Positions 1 through 8,262 of a stretch of DNA of 14,258 nucleotides are shown one piece after another. Made by a program: the position numbers and the translations under genes. This DNA is from Clostridia bacterium (lineage in GTDB: Bacteria > Bacillota_A > Clostridia > Christensenellales > UBA1242), in contig JAFQOM010000105.1 of assembly GCA_017403205.1 (NCBI GenBank), positions 1 through 14,258 of the forward strand, read 5' to 3'. Under the pieces are notes generated by a model. It was not told where the DNA came from. It made no database searches and saw only the letters and a program-made list of their open reading frames with translations. Position 1 is the stretch's first letter, and each line of letters begins with the position of its first letter.

Positions 1-62
1 AAAAAATAATTATGTTATGTTTTTATAACTATTATAAAAAAACTAAATAAAAAAATTATATT

Positions 63-109
63 TTAAAATTGCTATATATTAGATCAAACCTAGCATATAG
101 CAATTTTAA
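63..109 (-). terminator. Inverted repeat after parA, probable terminator
   Basis: A perfect 15-bp inverted repeat (63-77 pairs with 95-109, around GCTATAT/ATATAGC) with a 17-base loop lies 8 bases beyond the parA stop. The outer stem is A/T-only and the sequence to the left is T-rich on the minus strand, so it fits an intrinsic terminator for parA. Its symmetry would let it also work for convergent transcription from the left. The rest of positions 1-116 is AT-rich with no gene visible. Confidence 0.65.
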
Positions 110-116
110 TTTTTAT

Positions 117-914
117 TTATTTAAATATCTTTGTTATTTTTTTATAACTATCTTTGTTTCTATCTAAAAACTCCTGTGCAAGTTCATAATATGCAACGCC
201 ACCTTTACTTCGTGCTTCATACATAACTATTGGCTGTCCGTGGCTTGGCGCCTCGGCAAGTCTTATGCTTCTAGGTATTGCTGTTTTATAAACCTTTGTT
301 CCAAAAAATCTTTGAATCTCTTGTGAAACTTGCTGAACAAGATTTGACCTATTATCTTTCATTGTTAAAATAACACCCTCAACGTCAATGTCTGGGTTTA
401 AGTGTCTTTTAACAAGTTTAATTGTGTTCATCAATTGACTTAAACCTTCTAGTGCAAAAAACTCACATTGAATAGGAATTGCAACAGAGTTGGATGCCGT
501 TAAAGCATTTACAGTTAGCAATCCTAATGAAGGAGGGCAGTCTATTAAAATATAATCATATTTAGCTTCAACTGTTTGCAAGAGGGATTTAACAATTTTT
601 TCACGAGACCTCATAGAAACAAGTTCAATTTCTGCACCTGCAAGGTCAACAGTTGCTGGAACAATGTCTAAATTTTTTATAGCTGTTTTTTTGATAACAT
701 CTTCCAGTGCTGAATTGCCGCTTATAGCATCGTATAAAGTTGTTGTTTCTTGTGTTTTTTCTACACCCAATCCGCTAGTAGCATTTCCTTGAGGATCCAT
801 ATCAACAACCAAAACTCGCTTTTCCATAAATGATAGGTAAGCAGCAAGATTAATACATGTGGTGGTTTTTCCCACGCCACCTTTTTGATTAGCAAATGAA
901 ACTATTTTTCCCAT
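117..914 (-). CDS. parA: ParA/Soj-type chromosome partitioning ATPase
   Basis: This is a 265-aa ParA-family ATPase that binds ATP, dimerises on DNA and, with ParB bound at parS, helps segregate origins and (as Soj) modulates DnaA. The deviant Walker A motif KGGVGKTT is at residues 11-18, the Walker A' region VVDMDPQGN at about 36-44, and Walker B with the following loop (LIDCPPSLGLL) at about 123-133. The length is close to Bacillus Soj, with no N-terminal DNA-binding extension, so it is the chromosomal rather than plasmid type. The ATG start follows AAGGTG at good spacing. It sits downstream of rsmG but behind a terminator and with its own promoter, so it is likely a separate unit. No parB follows within the 116 bases visible, and a hairpin ends the gene. 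Confidence 0.95.
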   Translation of the reverse strand: MGKIVSFANQKGGVGKTTTCINLAAYLSFMEKRVLVVDMDPQGNATSGLGVEKTQETTTLYDAISGNSALEDVIKKTAIKNLDIVPATVDLAGAEIELVSMRSREKIVKSLLQTVEAKYDYILIDCPPSLGLLTVNALTASNSVAIPIQCEFFALEGLSQLMNTIKLVKRHLNPDIDVEGVILTMKDNRSNLVQQVSQEIQRFFGTKVYKTAIPRSIRLAEAPSHGQPIVMYEARSKGGVAYYELAQEFLDRNKDSYKKITKIFK

Positions 915-934
915 AATTCACCTTTTACAAAAAG

Positions 935-943
935 ATTATATCA
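935..943 (-). promoter_or_regulatory. parA promoter, extended -10
   Basis: On the minus strand the sequence TGATATAAT combines an exact TATAAT with an upstream TG, an extended -10. There is no good -35, as is common for this promoter type. The predicted transcript start lies about 14 bases before the parA ATG and leaves room for the AAGGTG ribosome site. Confidence 0.6.
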
Positions 944-1017
944 AATAACAAAAGAAAATAAAAGTATATTTTATACAAAAAAATTTTGATTAATTAAAAT
1001 AATTAAATAATTTTAAC

Positions 1018-1047
1018 AAAAAAACAGCCTTTATAAAAGACTGTTTT
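1018..1047 (-). terminator. Intrinsic terminator after rsmG
   Basis: AAAACAG (1021-1027) pairs with CTGTTTT (1041-1047), and an inner CTTT/AAAG helix extends the stem. On the minus strand a run of seven T follows (1018-1024). It starts about 12 bases after the rsmG stop and closes the mnmE-mnmG-rsmG operon. Confidence 0.85.
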
Positions 1048-1059
1048 ATATTTAGACAA

Positions 1060-1767
1060 TTAAAGTGGCATAAGCCTTGGTTTGTTTCCGCTTCTTGGAT
1101 ACTTATTTGGTGTTTTAAAGTTTTTTTGAACAAAGATTAATTTTCTAACATTGTCTTCATAAGAAACATCTTCAACAGATTTAATCTTACCCCCCAATAT
1201 GTTTAATGCGTTTTTACTTTCTGCAATTTCATGTTCAGTATCAATAGATTTATATGCAATAAGAAGTCCTTTTTGTTTTAAAAAGGGAAGCGCATATTCA
1301 CTTAACGTATTTAGTTTGCTAACAGCTCTTGAAACTACAAAATCAAAACCTTCTCTATACTCGCTTTTTTTTGCAAAGTCTTCAGCTCTTGTATGGAGGG
1401 CAGTTGTGTTTTGCAAATTAAGTTTGTTAATTACTTCTTGCAGAAATGTTACTTTTTTGTTAACACTATCAATTAAAACAAGCTTTAAATCTGGCCTTAA
1501 AATTTTTAATGGTAAGCTTGGAAAACCTGCCCCTGCGCCAATATCTAAAACATAAGAATTTTGTTTTATAAAATTAGCACCGCAGCAACTATCTAAAAAG
1601 TGTTTTTTTATAACGTCACTTTTATCTGTAATAGTTGTTAAATTAAATTTTTCATTCCACTCTATTAACATTGTATAATAATTGTAAAATTGCTGTTTTT
1701 GTTGCTCTGTCAATTTTATGTTTATAGTAGAAAAAGCACTATCAATATCTTTAAAAAAAACTTGCAT
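1060..1767 (-). CDS. rsmG: 16S rRNA (guanine-527-N7)-methyltransferase RsmG
   Basis: This 235-aa protein (GidB) methylates N7 of G527 in 16S rRNA using S-adenosylmethionine. The N-terminal region contains the family pattern WNEKFNLTTI (37-46). The SAM-binding loop DIGAGAGFPSLPL is at 75-87, the acidic ribose-binding strand LIDSVNKK at 98-105, and SRAV at 146-149. The basic C-terminus (KYPRSGNKPRLMPL) matches the usual ending of the family. The start codon ATG follows AAAGGT. It begins only 11 bases after the mnmG stop, so the two are cotranscribed, the classic gidA-gidB pair. Confidence 0.96.
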   Translation of the reverse strand: MQVFFKDIDSAFSTINIKLTEQQKQQFYNYYTMLIEWNEKFNLTTITDKSDVIKKHFLDSCCGANFIKQNSYVLDIGAGAGFPSLPLKILRPDLKLVLIDSVNKKVTFLQEVINKLNLQNTTALHTRAEDFAKKSEYREGFDFVVSRAVSKLNTLSEYALPFLKQKGLLIAYKSIDTEHEIAESKNALNILGGKIKSVEDVSYEDNVRKLIFVQKNFKTPNKYPRSGNKPRLMPL

Positions 1768-1778
1768 GTTCTTACCTT

Positions 1779-3635
1779 TTATTTTTTGTTTTTTAACGCA
1801 AGATAAACCGTTAAAACAGATATATCAGCAGGGGATACTCCACTAATTCTGCTTGCTTGACCTAAGTTTAGAGGTTTAAATTTATTTAGTTTTTGTTGAG
1901 CCTCAAGCCTTAACCCTTTAATTTGCGTGTAATCAAACTCTGCTTCAAGTTTAATATCTTCGTTTTTCTTCATTTGTTCAATTAACAAACTTTGTCTTTT
2001 TAAGTATCCCTCATACTTAACTTCTGTTTCAATCAAAGACAAAACGTTGTTTGAAATGTTTTTAAAAACATCAAACTCTTTTTTTACATCAAAAATAGTA
2101 ACATTGCTTCTTTTTAAAATATCTCTAATTGTGTTTGAGTTGTTGTTATAAGACTCTTGTTTAGATTCTAAAAAACTTTTTATTTTTTTTGCAGGAAAGG
2201 TTAGGTCTAAATCTTTTTGTGCTTTATTAAACTGTTTAATTTTTTTATTAAAAATCAATTCCCTTTCTTTATCAACAAGGCCTATTTCTATACCAAGCGG
2301 TGTAAGACGCATATCAGCATTATCCTGCCTTAACAAAAGACGATACTCAGCGCGACTTGTCATCATCCTGTATGGTTCGTTTGTTCCTTTGGTAACAAGA
2401 TCATCAATCAAAACTCCAATATACGCTTGATCACGCCTTAAAATAAATGGTTCTTTATTTTGTAAATAGTGGCTGCAGTTGATACCCGCAACAATACCCT
2501 GAGCTGCTGCTTCTTCGTAACCACTTGTTCCGTTAATTTGTCCAGCAAAATACAAGCCTTTTATATGTTTTGCCCCAAGGGTTGGCAAAAGAGCAAGAGA
2601 ATTAATGCAGTCGTATTCTATAGCATAAGCATTTCTTAAAATTTGAACATTTTCAAATCCTTCTACACTTTTATACATTTGTTCCTGTACGTCAACTGGC
2701 ATTGAAGAGCTAAAACCTTGAACATAAATTTCACTACCACTTTCATCTTCAGGCTCTAAAAAAATTTGATGTCTTTCTTTATCAGCAAATCTTACAACCT
2801 TGTCTTCCATAGAAGGGCAGTACCTAGGCCCAACACCTTTAATTTCACCACTAAACATTGGTGCCCTGTGAATATTGTCTCTTATAATTTTATGTGTGTT
2901 TTGATTTGTATATCCTAAGTGGCAAATACATTTATTTTTAGGTTGTTTTTTTGTAGTAAAAGAAAAGGTTTGAATTCCCTCGTCACCTTGTTGAATTTCA
3001 AATTTTGAATAATCAATTGAAGAGCTTAAAACTCTTGCTGGTGTACCTGTTTTAAAACGCAAAATTTCAAAACCTAGGTTTTTTAAACTTTGTGACAAAC
3101 CATGAGAATTTATAAATCCATTTGGGCCTTGTTCTTTTACATATTCACCAATGATAATGCGACTTTCCAAATACACGCCAGTAGCAACAACAACAGACTT
3201 TGTTTTAATTATTTCTCCAAAACTATTTTTAACACCGACAACCGTGCCGTTTTCTACTAAGATATCCACAATTTCACATTGTTTTATTGTTAAGTTTTTT
3301 TGTTTTTCTAAAACAGTTTTCATTGAACTGTGATAAGCGTGTTTATCAACTTGAGCCCTTAAGCTGTGAACAGCAACCCCCTTGCCCCTATTAAGCATTC
3401 TAAGTTGCAAAATTGTTTTGTCTGCATTAATTCCCATTTGTCCGCCAAGGGCATCTACCTCGCTTGCGAGTTGTCCCTTTGCAGTGCCACCAATAGATGG
3501 ATTACATGCTAAAAAAGCAATGCTATCTAAATTTAGCGTTGCCAACATTGTATTATTATTAAGTCTTGCCAAGGCAAGTGCAGCTTCACACCCTGCGTGA
3601 CCGCTGCCTATTACAATCGCATCAAATATTTCCAT
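1779..3635 (-). CDS. mnmG: tRNA uridine-34 5-carboxymethylaminomethyl modification enzyme MnmG
   Basis: This 618-aa FAD protein (GidA) works in complex with MnmE to install the carboxymethylaminomethyl group on wobble uridine of several tRNAs, using methylene-tetrahydrofolate and NADH. The dinucleotide-binding motif [10 protein letters not shown] is at 9-18, followed by [13 protein letters not shown] (42-54). The family block [11 protein letters not shown] (269-279) carries the conserved Cys273. A second FAD block, [16 protein letters not shown], spans 361-376, and [16 protein letters not shown] spans 426-441. The length is normal for full MnmG rather than the shorter TrmFO. The ribosome site is weak (AAAGAA), which suggests coupling to the phosphatase gene whose stop lies 12 bases upstream. 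Its functional partner mnmE is two genes upstream in the same operon. Confidence 0.97.
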   Translation of the reverse strand: MEIFDAIVIGSGHAGCEAALALARLNNNTMLATLNLDSIAFLACNPSIGGTAKGQLASEVDALGGQMGINADKTILQLRMLNRGKGVAVHSLRAQVDKHAYHSSMKTVLEKQKNLTIKQCEIVDILVENGTVVGVKNSFGEIIKTKSVVVATGVYLESRIIIGEYVKEQGPNGFINSHGLSQSLKNLGFEILRFKTGTPARVLSSSIDYSKFEIQQGDEGIQTFSFTTKKQPKNKCICHLGYTNQNTHKIIRDNIHRAPMFSGEIKGVGPRYCPSMEDKVVRFADKERHQIFLEPEDESGSEIYVQGFSSSMPVDVQEQMYKSVEGFENVQILRNAYAIEYDCINSLALLPTLGAKHIKGLYFAGQINGTSGYEEAAAQGIVAGINCSHYLQNKEPFILRRDQAYIGVLIDDLVTKGTNEPYRMMTSRAEYRLLLRQDNADMRLTPLGIEIGLVDKERELIFNKKIKQFNKAQKDLDLTFPAKKIKSFLESKQESYNNNSNTIRDILKRSNVTIFDVKKEFDVFKNISNNVLSLIETEVKYEGYLKRQSLLIEQMKKNEDIKLEAEFDYTQIKGLRLEAQQKLNKFKPLNLGQASRISGVSPADISVLTVYLALKNKK

Positions 3636-3647
3636 AACAATTCTTTT

Positions 3648-4172
3648 TTAAAACTCAAATTCAACAACTTCACAATTGTTCATTTTTGTTAATGTGAGTT
3701 TATCGTTTTTTAAACTTTTTCCTTTTAAACAAAAATCAAAATATTTGTGAATTCCACCATGACCAACAATTAACACGTTCTTTCCTTTGTAATGTTTTAT
3801 ATCATTTAAAAATTCATAAATTCTATTTACAACATCTTCTTCTGTTTCACCCTCATACTTATGTGGATCCGCAAAAAACTTATCATATACTTCTTGAGGG
3901 TTTCTTTGCCCTTGCAAAACACCTTTATTTACTTCTTTTAATCTACCATCAAAACAAATTGGCAAGTTGTGATATTTGTTAATAAATTCAACCGTTTGTC
4001 TAGCACGTGTAAGGGTAGAACAGTATATTACATCAAAAGTATAATTTTTAAGCTGTTCTGCAATTTGTTTTGCTTGCTCTAGCCCTAAACTATTTAAAGA
4101 AGTTTCTAGTTGCCCTTGACTAATATTAAATTTATTAAAATCTGTTTCACCGTGTCTTACAAAGTAAATCAT
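3648..4172 (-). CDS. Histidine phosphatase family protein (phosphoglycerate mutase-like)
   Basis: This is a 174-aa branch-1 histidine phosphatase. The phospho-accepting histidine is in RHGET (H7, residues 6-10). Supporting residues are the arginine region CSTLTRARQT (51-60), the acidic E80 in LKEVNKG, and the second histidine in VGHGG (H138). The family covers phosphoglycerate mutases, alpha-ribazole phosphatase (CobC) and sugar- or nucleotide-phosphatases; the substrate cannot be told from sequence alone. It has no signal peptide and is probably cytosolic. A strong ribosome site (GAGGGG) precedes the ATG. It is inserted between mnmE and mnmG with gaps of 25 and 12 bases, so it is cotranscribed with the tRNA-modification genes, but a role in that pathway is only a guess. 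Confidence 0.9.
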   Translation of the reverse strand: MIYFVRHGETDFNKFNISQGQLETSLNSLGLEQAKQIAEQLKNYTFDVIYCSTLTRARQTVEFINKYHNLPICFDGRLKEVNKGVLQGQRNPQEVYDKFFADPHKYEGETEEDVVNRIYEFLNDIKHYKGKNVLIVGHGGIHKYFDFCLKGKSLKNDKLTLTKMNNCEVVEFEF

Positions 4173-4197
4173 AAACCCCTCTTTTGTAACATTATAT

Positions 4198-5535
4198 TTA
4201 TTTTCCTAAACAGAATTTAGAAAAGATTTTATCTAAAATAGCCTCATCAGCTGTTTCTCCGGTTATTTCACCGAGTGTTGTCCATATTGTTTTTATATCA
4301 AGAGCAACACAGTCAAGTGTAAATTCATGTATGTTGCTTAAACATTGTTCAACAATAGATAGTGCTGTTTTTAAAACATATATGTGTCTTGTGTTTGTTA
4401 ATACAAAACCGTTTTGGCTATCTAGTTTTTGGGTAACGATATCATAAATTTTTTGTTTAAGCTCTTCTGTGTTAATTCTTTGTTTTGCACTAACTTTTAT
4501 ATGCTCGCCACTAAAATCAATTTTTGTATTTAGATCGCATTTGTTAAAAACAACAATTGAGTTTTTATTTTGTGCTTGTTTTAACACTTTTTTGTCTTCT
4601 TCATCCAGTGGTTTAGAGCTATCAAAAATGTACAAAGCTACGTCGCTTGTATTTAAAACTTGTTTAGATTTTTCTATACCGATATTTTCTATAATGTCGT
4701 TTGTTTGCCTTATGCCAGCAGTATCAAAAAAGTTAAATTTCATGCCTTTATAATCAAGCTCTGCACTAACAACGTCACGAGTTGTTCCTTCAATATCAGT
4801 AACAATAGCATGTTCGTAATTTATAAGAGCATTTAATAAACTGCTTTTACCTACATTGGTTTTGCCAACAATAGCAATATTTACGCCGTTTTTAATAAGT
4901 TTTCCTGTGGTTTCGGTAGATAAAAGTTTTATTAAATCATCTTTAATGGTTTTAAGTCTTTTTTCAATAGCAAGCTTTGTTTGATATTCAATATCATGCT
5001 CAGGGTAATCTAAATTTACTTCAATTTCTGATATAATATCTGTTAACTCTTCTTGAAATTTTTTTACTTGTTTAAAAAGGTTTCCACTAGTTAAATCATT
5101 ACCAGCTTTTAATTGGCTATTTGTTTGAGCATTAATAGTTTCTATAACTCCTTCAGCTTCGTCAAGCGACATTTTGCCATTTAAAAATGCTCTCTTAGAA
5201 AATTCGCCAGGCTCAGCAAGCCTTGCTCCGTTTTCAACACAGTTATCTATAATTTTTTTTGCAACAATAAACCCACCATGACAGTGAAATTCAACAACAT
5301 CTTCACCTGTAAAAGAATTTGGATTTTTAAAATAAACCATAAAACATTTATCTTTAATTTCACCTAAATTAATATAACCCAAATACATATAATTAGGTTC
5401 CACTTTATCTTTTATTTTTTTGCAATAAAAAATCTTAACAGCAATGTCTAGGCTGTTTTTTCCGCTAACCCTAATTATGTTTATACCGCTTTTTCCAGCA
5501 GCGGTTGCTTGAGCTACAATAGTATCGTTTATCAT
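4198..5535 (-). CDS. mnmE: tRNA modification GTPase MnmE (TrmE)
   Basis: This 445-aa protein is the GTPase partner of MnmG in wobble uridine modification. The N-terminal folate-binding domain begins with DTIVAQAT and contains EFHCHGG (82-88). A helical domain flanks an inserted G domain: P-loop GKTNVGKS (224-231), G2 GTTRD (250-254), G3 DTAG (271-274), G4 NKCD (331-334) and SAK (349-351). The C-terminal CLGK is the conserved ending that carries the catalytic cysteine (usually CIGK). Domain order and length are normal. The ATG has no clear Shine-Dalgarno site; instead a perfect hairpin lies immediately upstream. It is the first gene of the mnmE-phosphatase-mnmG-rsmG operon. Confidence 0.97.
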   Translation of the reverse strand: MINDTIVAQATAAGKSGINIIRVSGKNSLDIAVKIFYCKKIKDKVEPNYMYLGYINLGEIKDKCFMVYFKNPNSFTGEDVVEFHCHGGFIVAKKIIDNCVENGARLAEPGEFSKRAFLNGKMSLDEAEGVIETINAQTNSQLKAGNDLTSGNLFKQVKKFQEELTDIISEIEVNLDYPEHDIEYQTKLAIEKRLKTIKDDLIKLLSTETTGKLIKNGVNIAIVGKTNVGKSSLLNALINYEHAIVTDIEGTTRDVVSAELDYKGMKFNFFDTAGIRQTNDIIENIGIEKSKQVLNTSDVALYIFDSSKPLDEEDKKVLKQAQNKNSIVVFNKCDLNTKIDFSGEHIKVSAKQRINTEELKQKIYDIVTQKLDSQNGFVLTNTRHIYVLKTALSIVEQCLSNIHEFTLDCVALDIKTIWTTLGEITGETADEAILDKIFSKFCLGK

Positions 5536-5559
5536 ACAAAATATGTTACCATATTTTGT
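5536..5559 (-). promoter_or_regulatory. Perfect hairpin abutting the mnmE start codon
   Basis: Ten-base arms ACAAAATATG (5536-5545) and CATATTTTGT (5550-5559) are perfectly complementary around a 4-base loop. The repeat touches the mnmE ATG (5533-5535) and lies inside the predicted 5' leader, taking the place where a ribosome site should be. It could be an RNA hairpin that controls initiation or a DNA operator; which one is not shown by the sequence. Confidence 0.55.
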
Positions 5560-5570
5560 TTATTTTTTCT

Positions 5571-5599
5571 ACTATAATTTTTAACTATTTTTTTAACAA
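5571..5599 (-). promoter_or_regulatory. mnmE operon promoter
   Basis: On the minus strand TTGTTA (5594-5599) and TATAGT (5571-5576) are separated by 17 bases, a good sigma-70/sigma-A type match. It lies just after the jag terminator and about 30 bases before mnmE, so the mnmE operon is transcribed independently of the rpmH operon. Confidence 0.6.
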
Positions 5600-5610
5600 T
5601 GTTTGGCAAT

Positions 5611-5648
5611 AAAAAAAGATAAGAGGCTTATAAATTCTCTTATCTTTT
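5611..5648 (-). terminator. Intrinsic terminator after jag
   Basis: A perfect 12-bp stem, AAAAGATAAGAG (5614-5625) with CTCTTATCTTTT (5637-5648), has an 11-base loop and is followed on the minus strand by seven T (5611-5617). It begins 5 bases beyond the jag stop and ends the rpmH-rnpA-yidD-yidC-jag operon. Confidence 0.92.
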
Positions 5649-5653
5649 ATTGT

Positions 5654-6448
5654 TTAGTTGTCTTTTTTTACTGGAACAATAATTAAATGTCTGTTTGGTT
5701 CTTCACCCTCACTTTTTGTTGTAACCCCTTCTAGGTTTTGTAAGCTTGTATGAATGATTTTTCTTTCATATGCGCTCATTTTTTCTAGCTTAATAGGTTT
5801 GTTAATTTTAATGGCTTTTTTAGCCATTCTTTCAGCTAGGGTTATTAAAGACATTTCTCGTCTGTTTTTATAATTTTCTACATCAAAAAATACTTTTTTT
5901 TGTCTATATCCAATGTTTTTGATATAGTTGGATAATATTTCTTGAATAGCATTAAGGGTTTCGCCGCGCTTACCAATAAGCAAACTAACTTTTTCTCCAC
6001 CAGCATTAAATGTAATACCTACTTCAGTATCCATACATTCAACCTTAGCTTCAACACCCATTTTTTCAATTAATCCTGTTAAGAACTCTTTTCCTAGTTC
6101 ACAAACCTTTTCAACGTCAAGTTCACAATGACAAGGTTTTTCTTCTTTTGGTTCAGATTTTTCTTCTTTAACAGGTTCTTCTTTTTTTATTTGTTTTTTC
6201 TTTGTTTCTTTTGCAGATTCTTCTTTATTTTCCTTATTTTCAGCAACTTTTGTTTCTGATTTTTTTTCTTCTTTTTCTCTTTCTTTTTCTACATCCACAT
6301 CTAAAACAAGTTCTATTTTGGCTTTTCTAAATAAGCCACCTTCGTCGATAATTTTAATATCAACTTGGTCTTGAGTAGCATTAAGTTCTTTCAAGCCTTG
6401 TTCAATGGCTTTTTGAACATTTTTTGCAGTTACTTCAATTTTTTTCAT
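5654..6448 (-). CDS. jag: KhpB/Jag RNA-binding protein (Jag_N, KH and R3H domains)
   Basis: This 264-aa cytosolic RNA-binding protein (Jag, also called KhpB or EloR) is linked in Gram-positives to cell elongation and RNA regulation, often with KhpA. The N-terminal Jag_N domain covers about 1-52. A highly charged Lys/Glu linker covers about 53-105. The KH domain contains the GxxG loop GKRG (159-162), and the R3H domain carries the ERKIIH motif (228-233). A longer reading from TTG at 6461-6463 is possible, but that TTG overlaps the GAGGG ribosome site, which sits properly spaced for the ATG at 6446-6448; the protein then starts MKKIEVTAK, as is usual. It lies 26 bases after yidC and is last in its operon. 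Confidence 0.93.
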   Translation of the reverse strand: MKKIEVTAKNVQKAIEQGLKELNATQDQVDIKIIDEGGLFRKAKIELVLDVDVEKEREKEEKKSETKVAENKENKEESAKETKKKQIKKEEPVKEEKSEPKEEKPCHCELDVEKVCELGKEFLTGLIEKMGVEAKVECMDTEVGITFNAGGEKVSLLIGKRGETLNAIQEILSNYIKNIGYRQKKVFFDVENYKNRREMSLITLAERMAKKAIKINKPIKLEKMSAYERKIIHTSLQNLEGVTTKSEGEEPNRHLIIVPVKKDN

Positions 6449-6474
6449 TTTATTTTCCCTCAATTAGATAAAAA

Positions 6475-7611
6475 TTATCTGCTATATTCTGCTTTGTTTT
6501 GATTTTTAATTTTTTCTTCTCTTTTGTCTTCAATTTTATTGCAAATAACAGTAGTTAAAGGATTTATTAAGCTAGAAAGAACGCTATTTGTAATAATATA
6601 AATTGCAAACAGTGCACTTGAAGACATTGTCATCATAAACATAATAAAAGGTAAAACCAACATCAAAATTTTAGATCCCATTCCACCTTGTTGAACAGGC
6701 TTTCCATCAGATCTTTTTGGTTGAGTAAGTTTTTTTGTAAGCCATTGTGACAAAAATGTTACTAGCACAACAATTATAGATAGTATGTAGTAACCATTAG
6801 GGCCACTAGTTTCTTCGTCTGTAAACAATTTACCCATAATGTTGTTATAATCTTCTTCACTAATGTTTAGTTCTGTAGATTTAATAAATTCTTCATACTT
6901 TAATATTTGACCGGCAGTAGAAGAATCTGGTCTCCAAATATTTTTTACCCACAACCAACTATCTTTAATTTCTGCATATTTATCTACAACTTTATCTTGA
7001 GCATTAGAAATACAGTTTGCTTTATAATTTGCAATTGTTTCTGCCGTTAAAGTGTTATCTGCTACAAGTTTTTCTGCTTCTTTTGTTTCAATAAAAGCAG
7101 CTTTATCCTCACTAGCATAATATTCGTTTAAATCAACAACACCTAAATAATCTTGTAAATATTCTACCTCATAACTTTGGTTGTAAGTTGTTTGTAGTGT
7201 TTCAAATTGATCTTTAATTTTAAAATTTGAAATAGTTTGTAAAGAACTAAAAAATGTTATAAATACGGTTAAAGTTACAACCATATAAATAATCATTACT
7301 ATGCAAGAACCCTTCATATTAAAGTTATGTTTTGCATATAGTTCTGTTTGTTTTTTAGATAAAAGAGTTTGATTTTGACCATATCTCTTTTGAAGTTTTT
7401 CAAGTTCTGGTTGAAGTTTAGCTTGTATTCTAGTTGTTTTGTTTGTGTAATATTTTTGAAGAAAATCAAGTGGAGATAAAACAAGTTTTAATACAATTGT
7501 AAAAACAATAATAATCCAAGCATAACTTCCAATAAAATCAAACAACTTTATAATTGATGCCCAAAAATTGCCTTCTGGCCAACTTGAGCAGAGCATGTTT
7601 ATAAAATCCAT
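6475..7611 (-). CDS. yidC: YidC/Oxa1/SpoIIIJ membrane protein insertase
   Basis: This 378-aa integral membrane protein inserts and folds membrane proteins, alone or with Sec. Hydrophobic segments lie at about 20-44, 103-125, 273-293, 314-330 and 333-355. The cytoplasmic hairpin with positive charges (about 45-100) lies between the first two, and the block [12 protein letters not shown] (218-229) corresponds to the conserved FLW region before the third segment. No signal peptide or lipobox is visible, unlike many Bacillus SpoIIIJ proteins. The stretch between segments 2 and 3 (126-272, about 147 residues) is far longer than the 50-60 residues usual in short Gram-positive homologues. It starts at ATG with AGAGG upstream and overlaps the end of yidD by 13 bases, which implies translational coupling. 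Confidence 0.93.
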   Translation of the reverse strand: MDFINMLCSSWPEGNFWASIIKLFDFIGSYAWIIIVFTIVLKLVLSPLDFLQKYYTNKTTRIQAKLQPELEKLQKRYGQNQTLLSKKQTELYAKHNFNMKGSCIVMIIYMVVTLTVFITFFSSLQTISNFKIKDQFETLQTTYNQSYEVEYLQDYLGVVDLNEYYASEDKAAFIETKEAEKLVADNTLTAETIANYKANCISNAQDKVVDKYAEIKDSWLWVKNIWRPDSSTAGQILKYEEFIKSTELNISEEDYNNIMGKLFTDEETSGPNGYYILSIIVVLVTFLSQWLTKKLTQPKRSDGKPVQQGGMGSKILMLVLPFIMFMMTMSSSALFAIYIITNSVLSSLINPLTTVICNKIEDKREEKIKNQNKAEYSR

Positions 7612-7904
7612 TTTATTTTACCTCTAATGTTTGGTTTTAGTGGGTCTAATCCACCCTTTGACCAAGGGTTGCACTTTAAAATTCTTTTGCAACCTAAAAA
7701 ACTACCTTTTACAATTCCATACTCGCTTAACGCTTGCAAAAAGTAAGTAGAACAACTTGGTATAAACTTACATATTCTAGGAAATAAAGGTGATATACAA
7801 ATTCTATAAAAATAAACAAAAAAATATTCAACTAAAATAAATGGAAAAAAGACGATAAAAAATAATTTTTGTAAAAAGTTTTTGTTTTTAAAGTTATTAA
7901 ACAA
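7599..7904 (-). CDS. yidD: Membrane protein insertion efficiency factor YidD, TTG start
   Basis: This 101-aa protein belongs to the small YidD (haemolytic-like) family that helps YidC-dependent insertion. The cysteine core is clear: [18 protein letters not shown] (37-54), a second block [10 protein letters not shown] (72-81) and GGLDPL (84-89). The N-terminus (11-36) is strongly hydrophobic and somewhat longer than in typical 70-85-aa members. The frame holds no ATG or GTG start; the best start is TTG at 7902-7904, six bases after AAGG. It overlaps the rnpA stop by 8 bases and the yidC start by 13 bases, so translation of rnpA, yidD and yidC is probably coupled. Confidence 0.9.
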   Translation of the reverse strand: MFNNFKNKNFLQKLFFIVFFPFILVEYFFVYFYRICISPLFPRICKFIPSCSTYFLQALSEYGIVKGSFLGCKRILKCNPWSKGGLDPLKPNIRGKIKWIL

Positions 7905-8229
7905 AATTCGCCTTTTTTAATATGTATTCTACATTTTGTTGTATACCATCAAAATCAAGTTGTTCACAACCTGACTTTGCTACAAAAATATAGTTGTTTT
8001 TTGGCAAAGCTAAAACATAATTTTTAACAACTTCACTAAGTCTGCGTTTCACTTTGTGTCTTACAACACTGTTGCCAACTTTGTGACCAACAACAAAACC
8101 AAACTTGCTGTTAGGCAGTTTTGTTTTTGCAACATAAAGCGCTAAAAACTTTGAATAAAAAACTTCGCCTTTTTTATAAATAAAGTTGAATTCTTTTTTC
8201 TTTTTTAATCTAAATTCTTTTTTTAACAT
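7897..8229 (-). CDS. rnpA: Ribonuclease P protein component
   Basis: This 110-aa basic protein joins RNase P RNA to cleave the 5' leader of pre-tRNAs. It starts [14 protein letters not shown], the usual basic opening of the family, and contains the block [20 protein letters not shown] (43-62), equivalent to the RNxxKR signature. The Asn of the signature is His58 here (RHKVKR), a substitution I recall from actinobacterial homologues. Length is normal. It follows rpmH by 28 bases, the conserved rpmH-rnpA pair, and has only a weak ribosome site (AAGAAA). Confidence 0.95.
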   Translation of the reverse strand: MLKKEFRLKKKKEFNFIYKKGEVFYSKFLALYVAKTKLPNSKFGFVVGHKVGNSVVRHKVKRRLSEVVKNYVLALPKNNYIFVAKSGCEQLDFDGIQQNVEYILKKANFV

Positions 8230-8232
8230 TTT

Positions 8233-8262
8233 CTTAATTTTTATAAAAATTTAGGAATTAAG
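8233..8262 (-). repeat. Inverted repeat at the rpmH-rnpA junction
   Basis: CTTAATT (8233-8239) pairs with AATTAAG (8256-8262), and a competing 16-bp palindrome AATTTTTATAAAAATT occupies 8236-8251. The structure covers the rpmH stop codon and the spacer before rnpA. It lacks GC pairs and a T-run, so it is not a clear terminator; partial attenuation or mRNA processing to keep rnpA below rpmH is possible. Confidence 0.35.

Noticed and set aside
3151..3600. Plus-strand reading frames inside mnmG
   Set aside because: They are antisense shadows of the highly conserved FAD-binding part of MnmG.
4142..4157. TGTTTCACCGTG, resembling half of parS
   Set aside because: It has an extra base in the core and encodes the conserved RHGET motif of the histidine phosphatase.
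6449..6463. Upstream TTG start for jag, adding five residues
   Set aside because: The TTG overlaps the GAGGG ribosome site that serves the downstream ATG, and the conserved protein start is MKKIEV.
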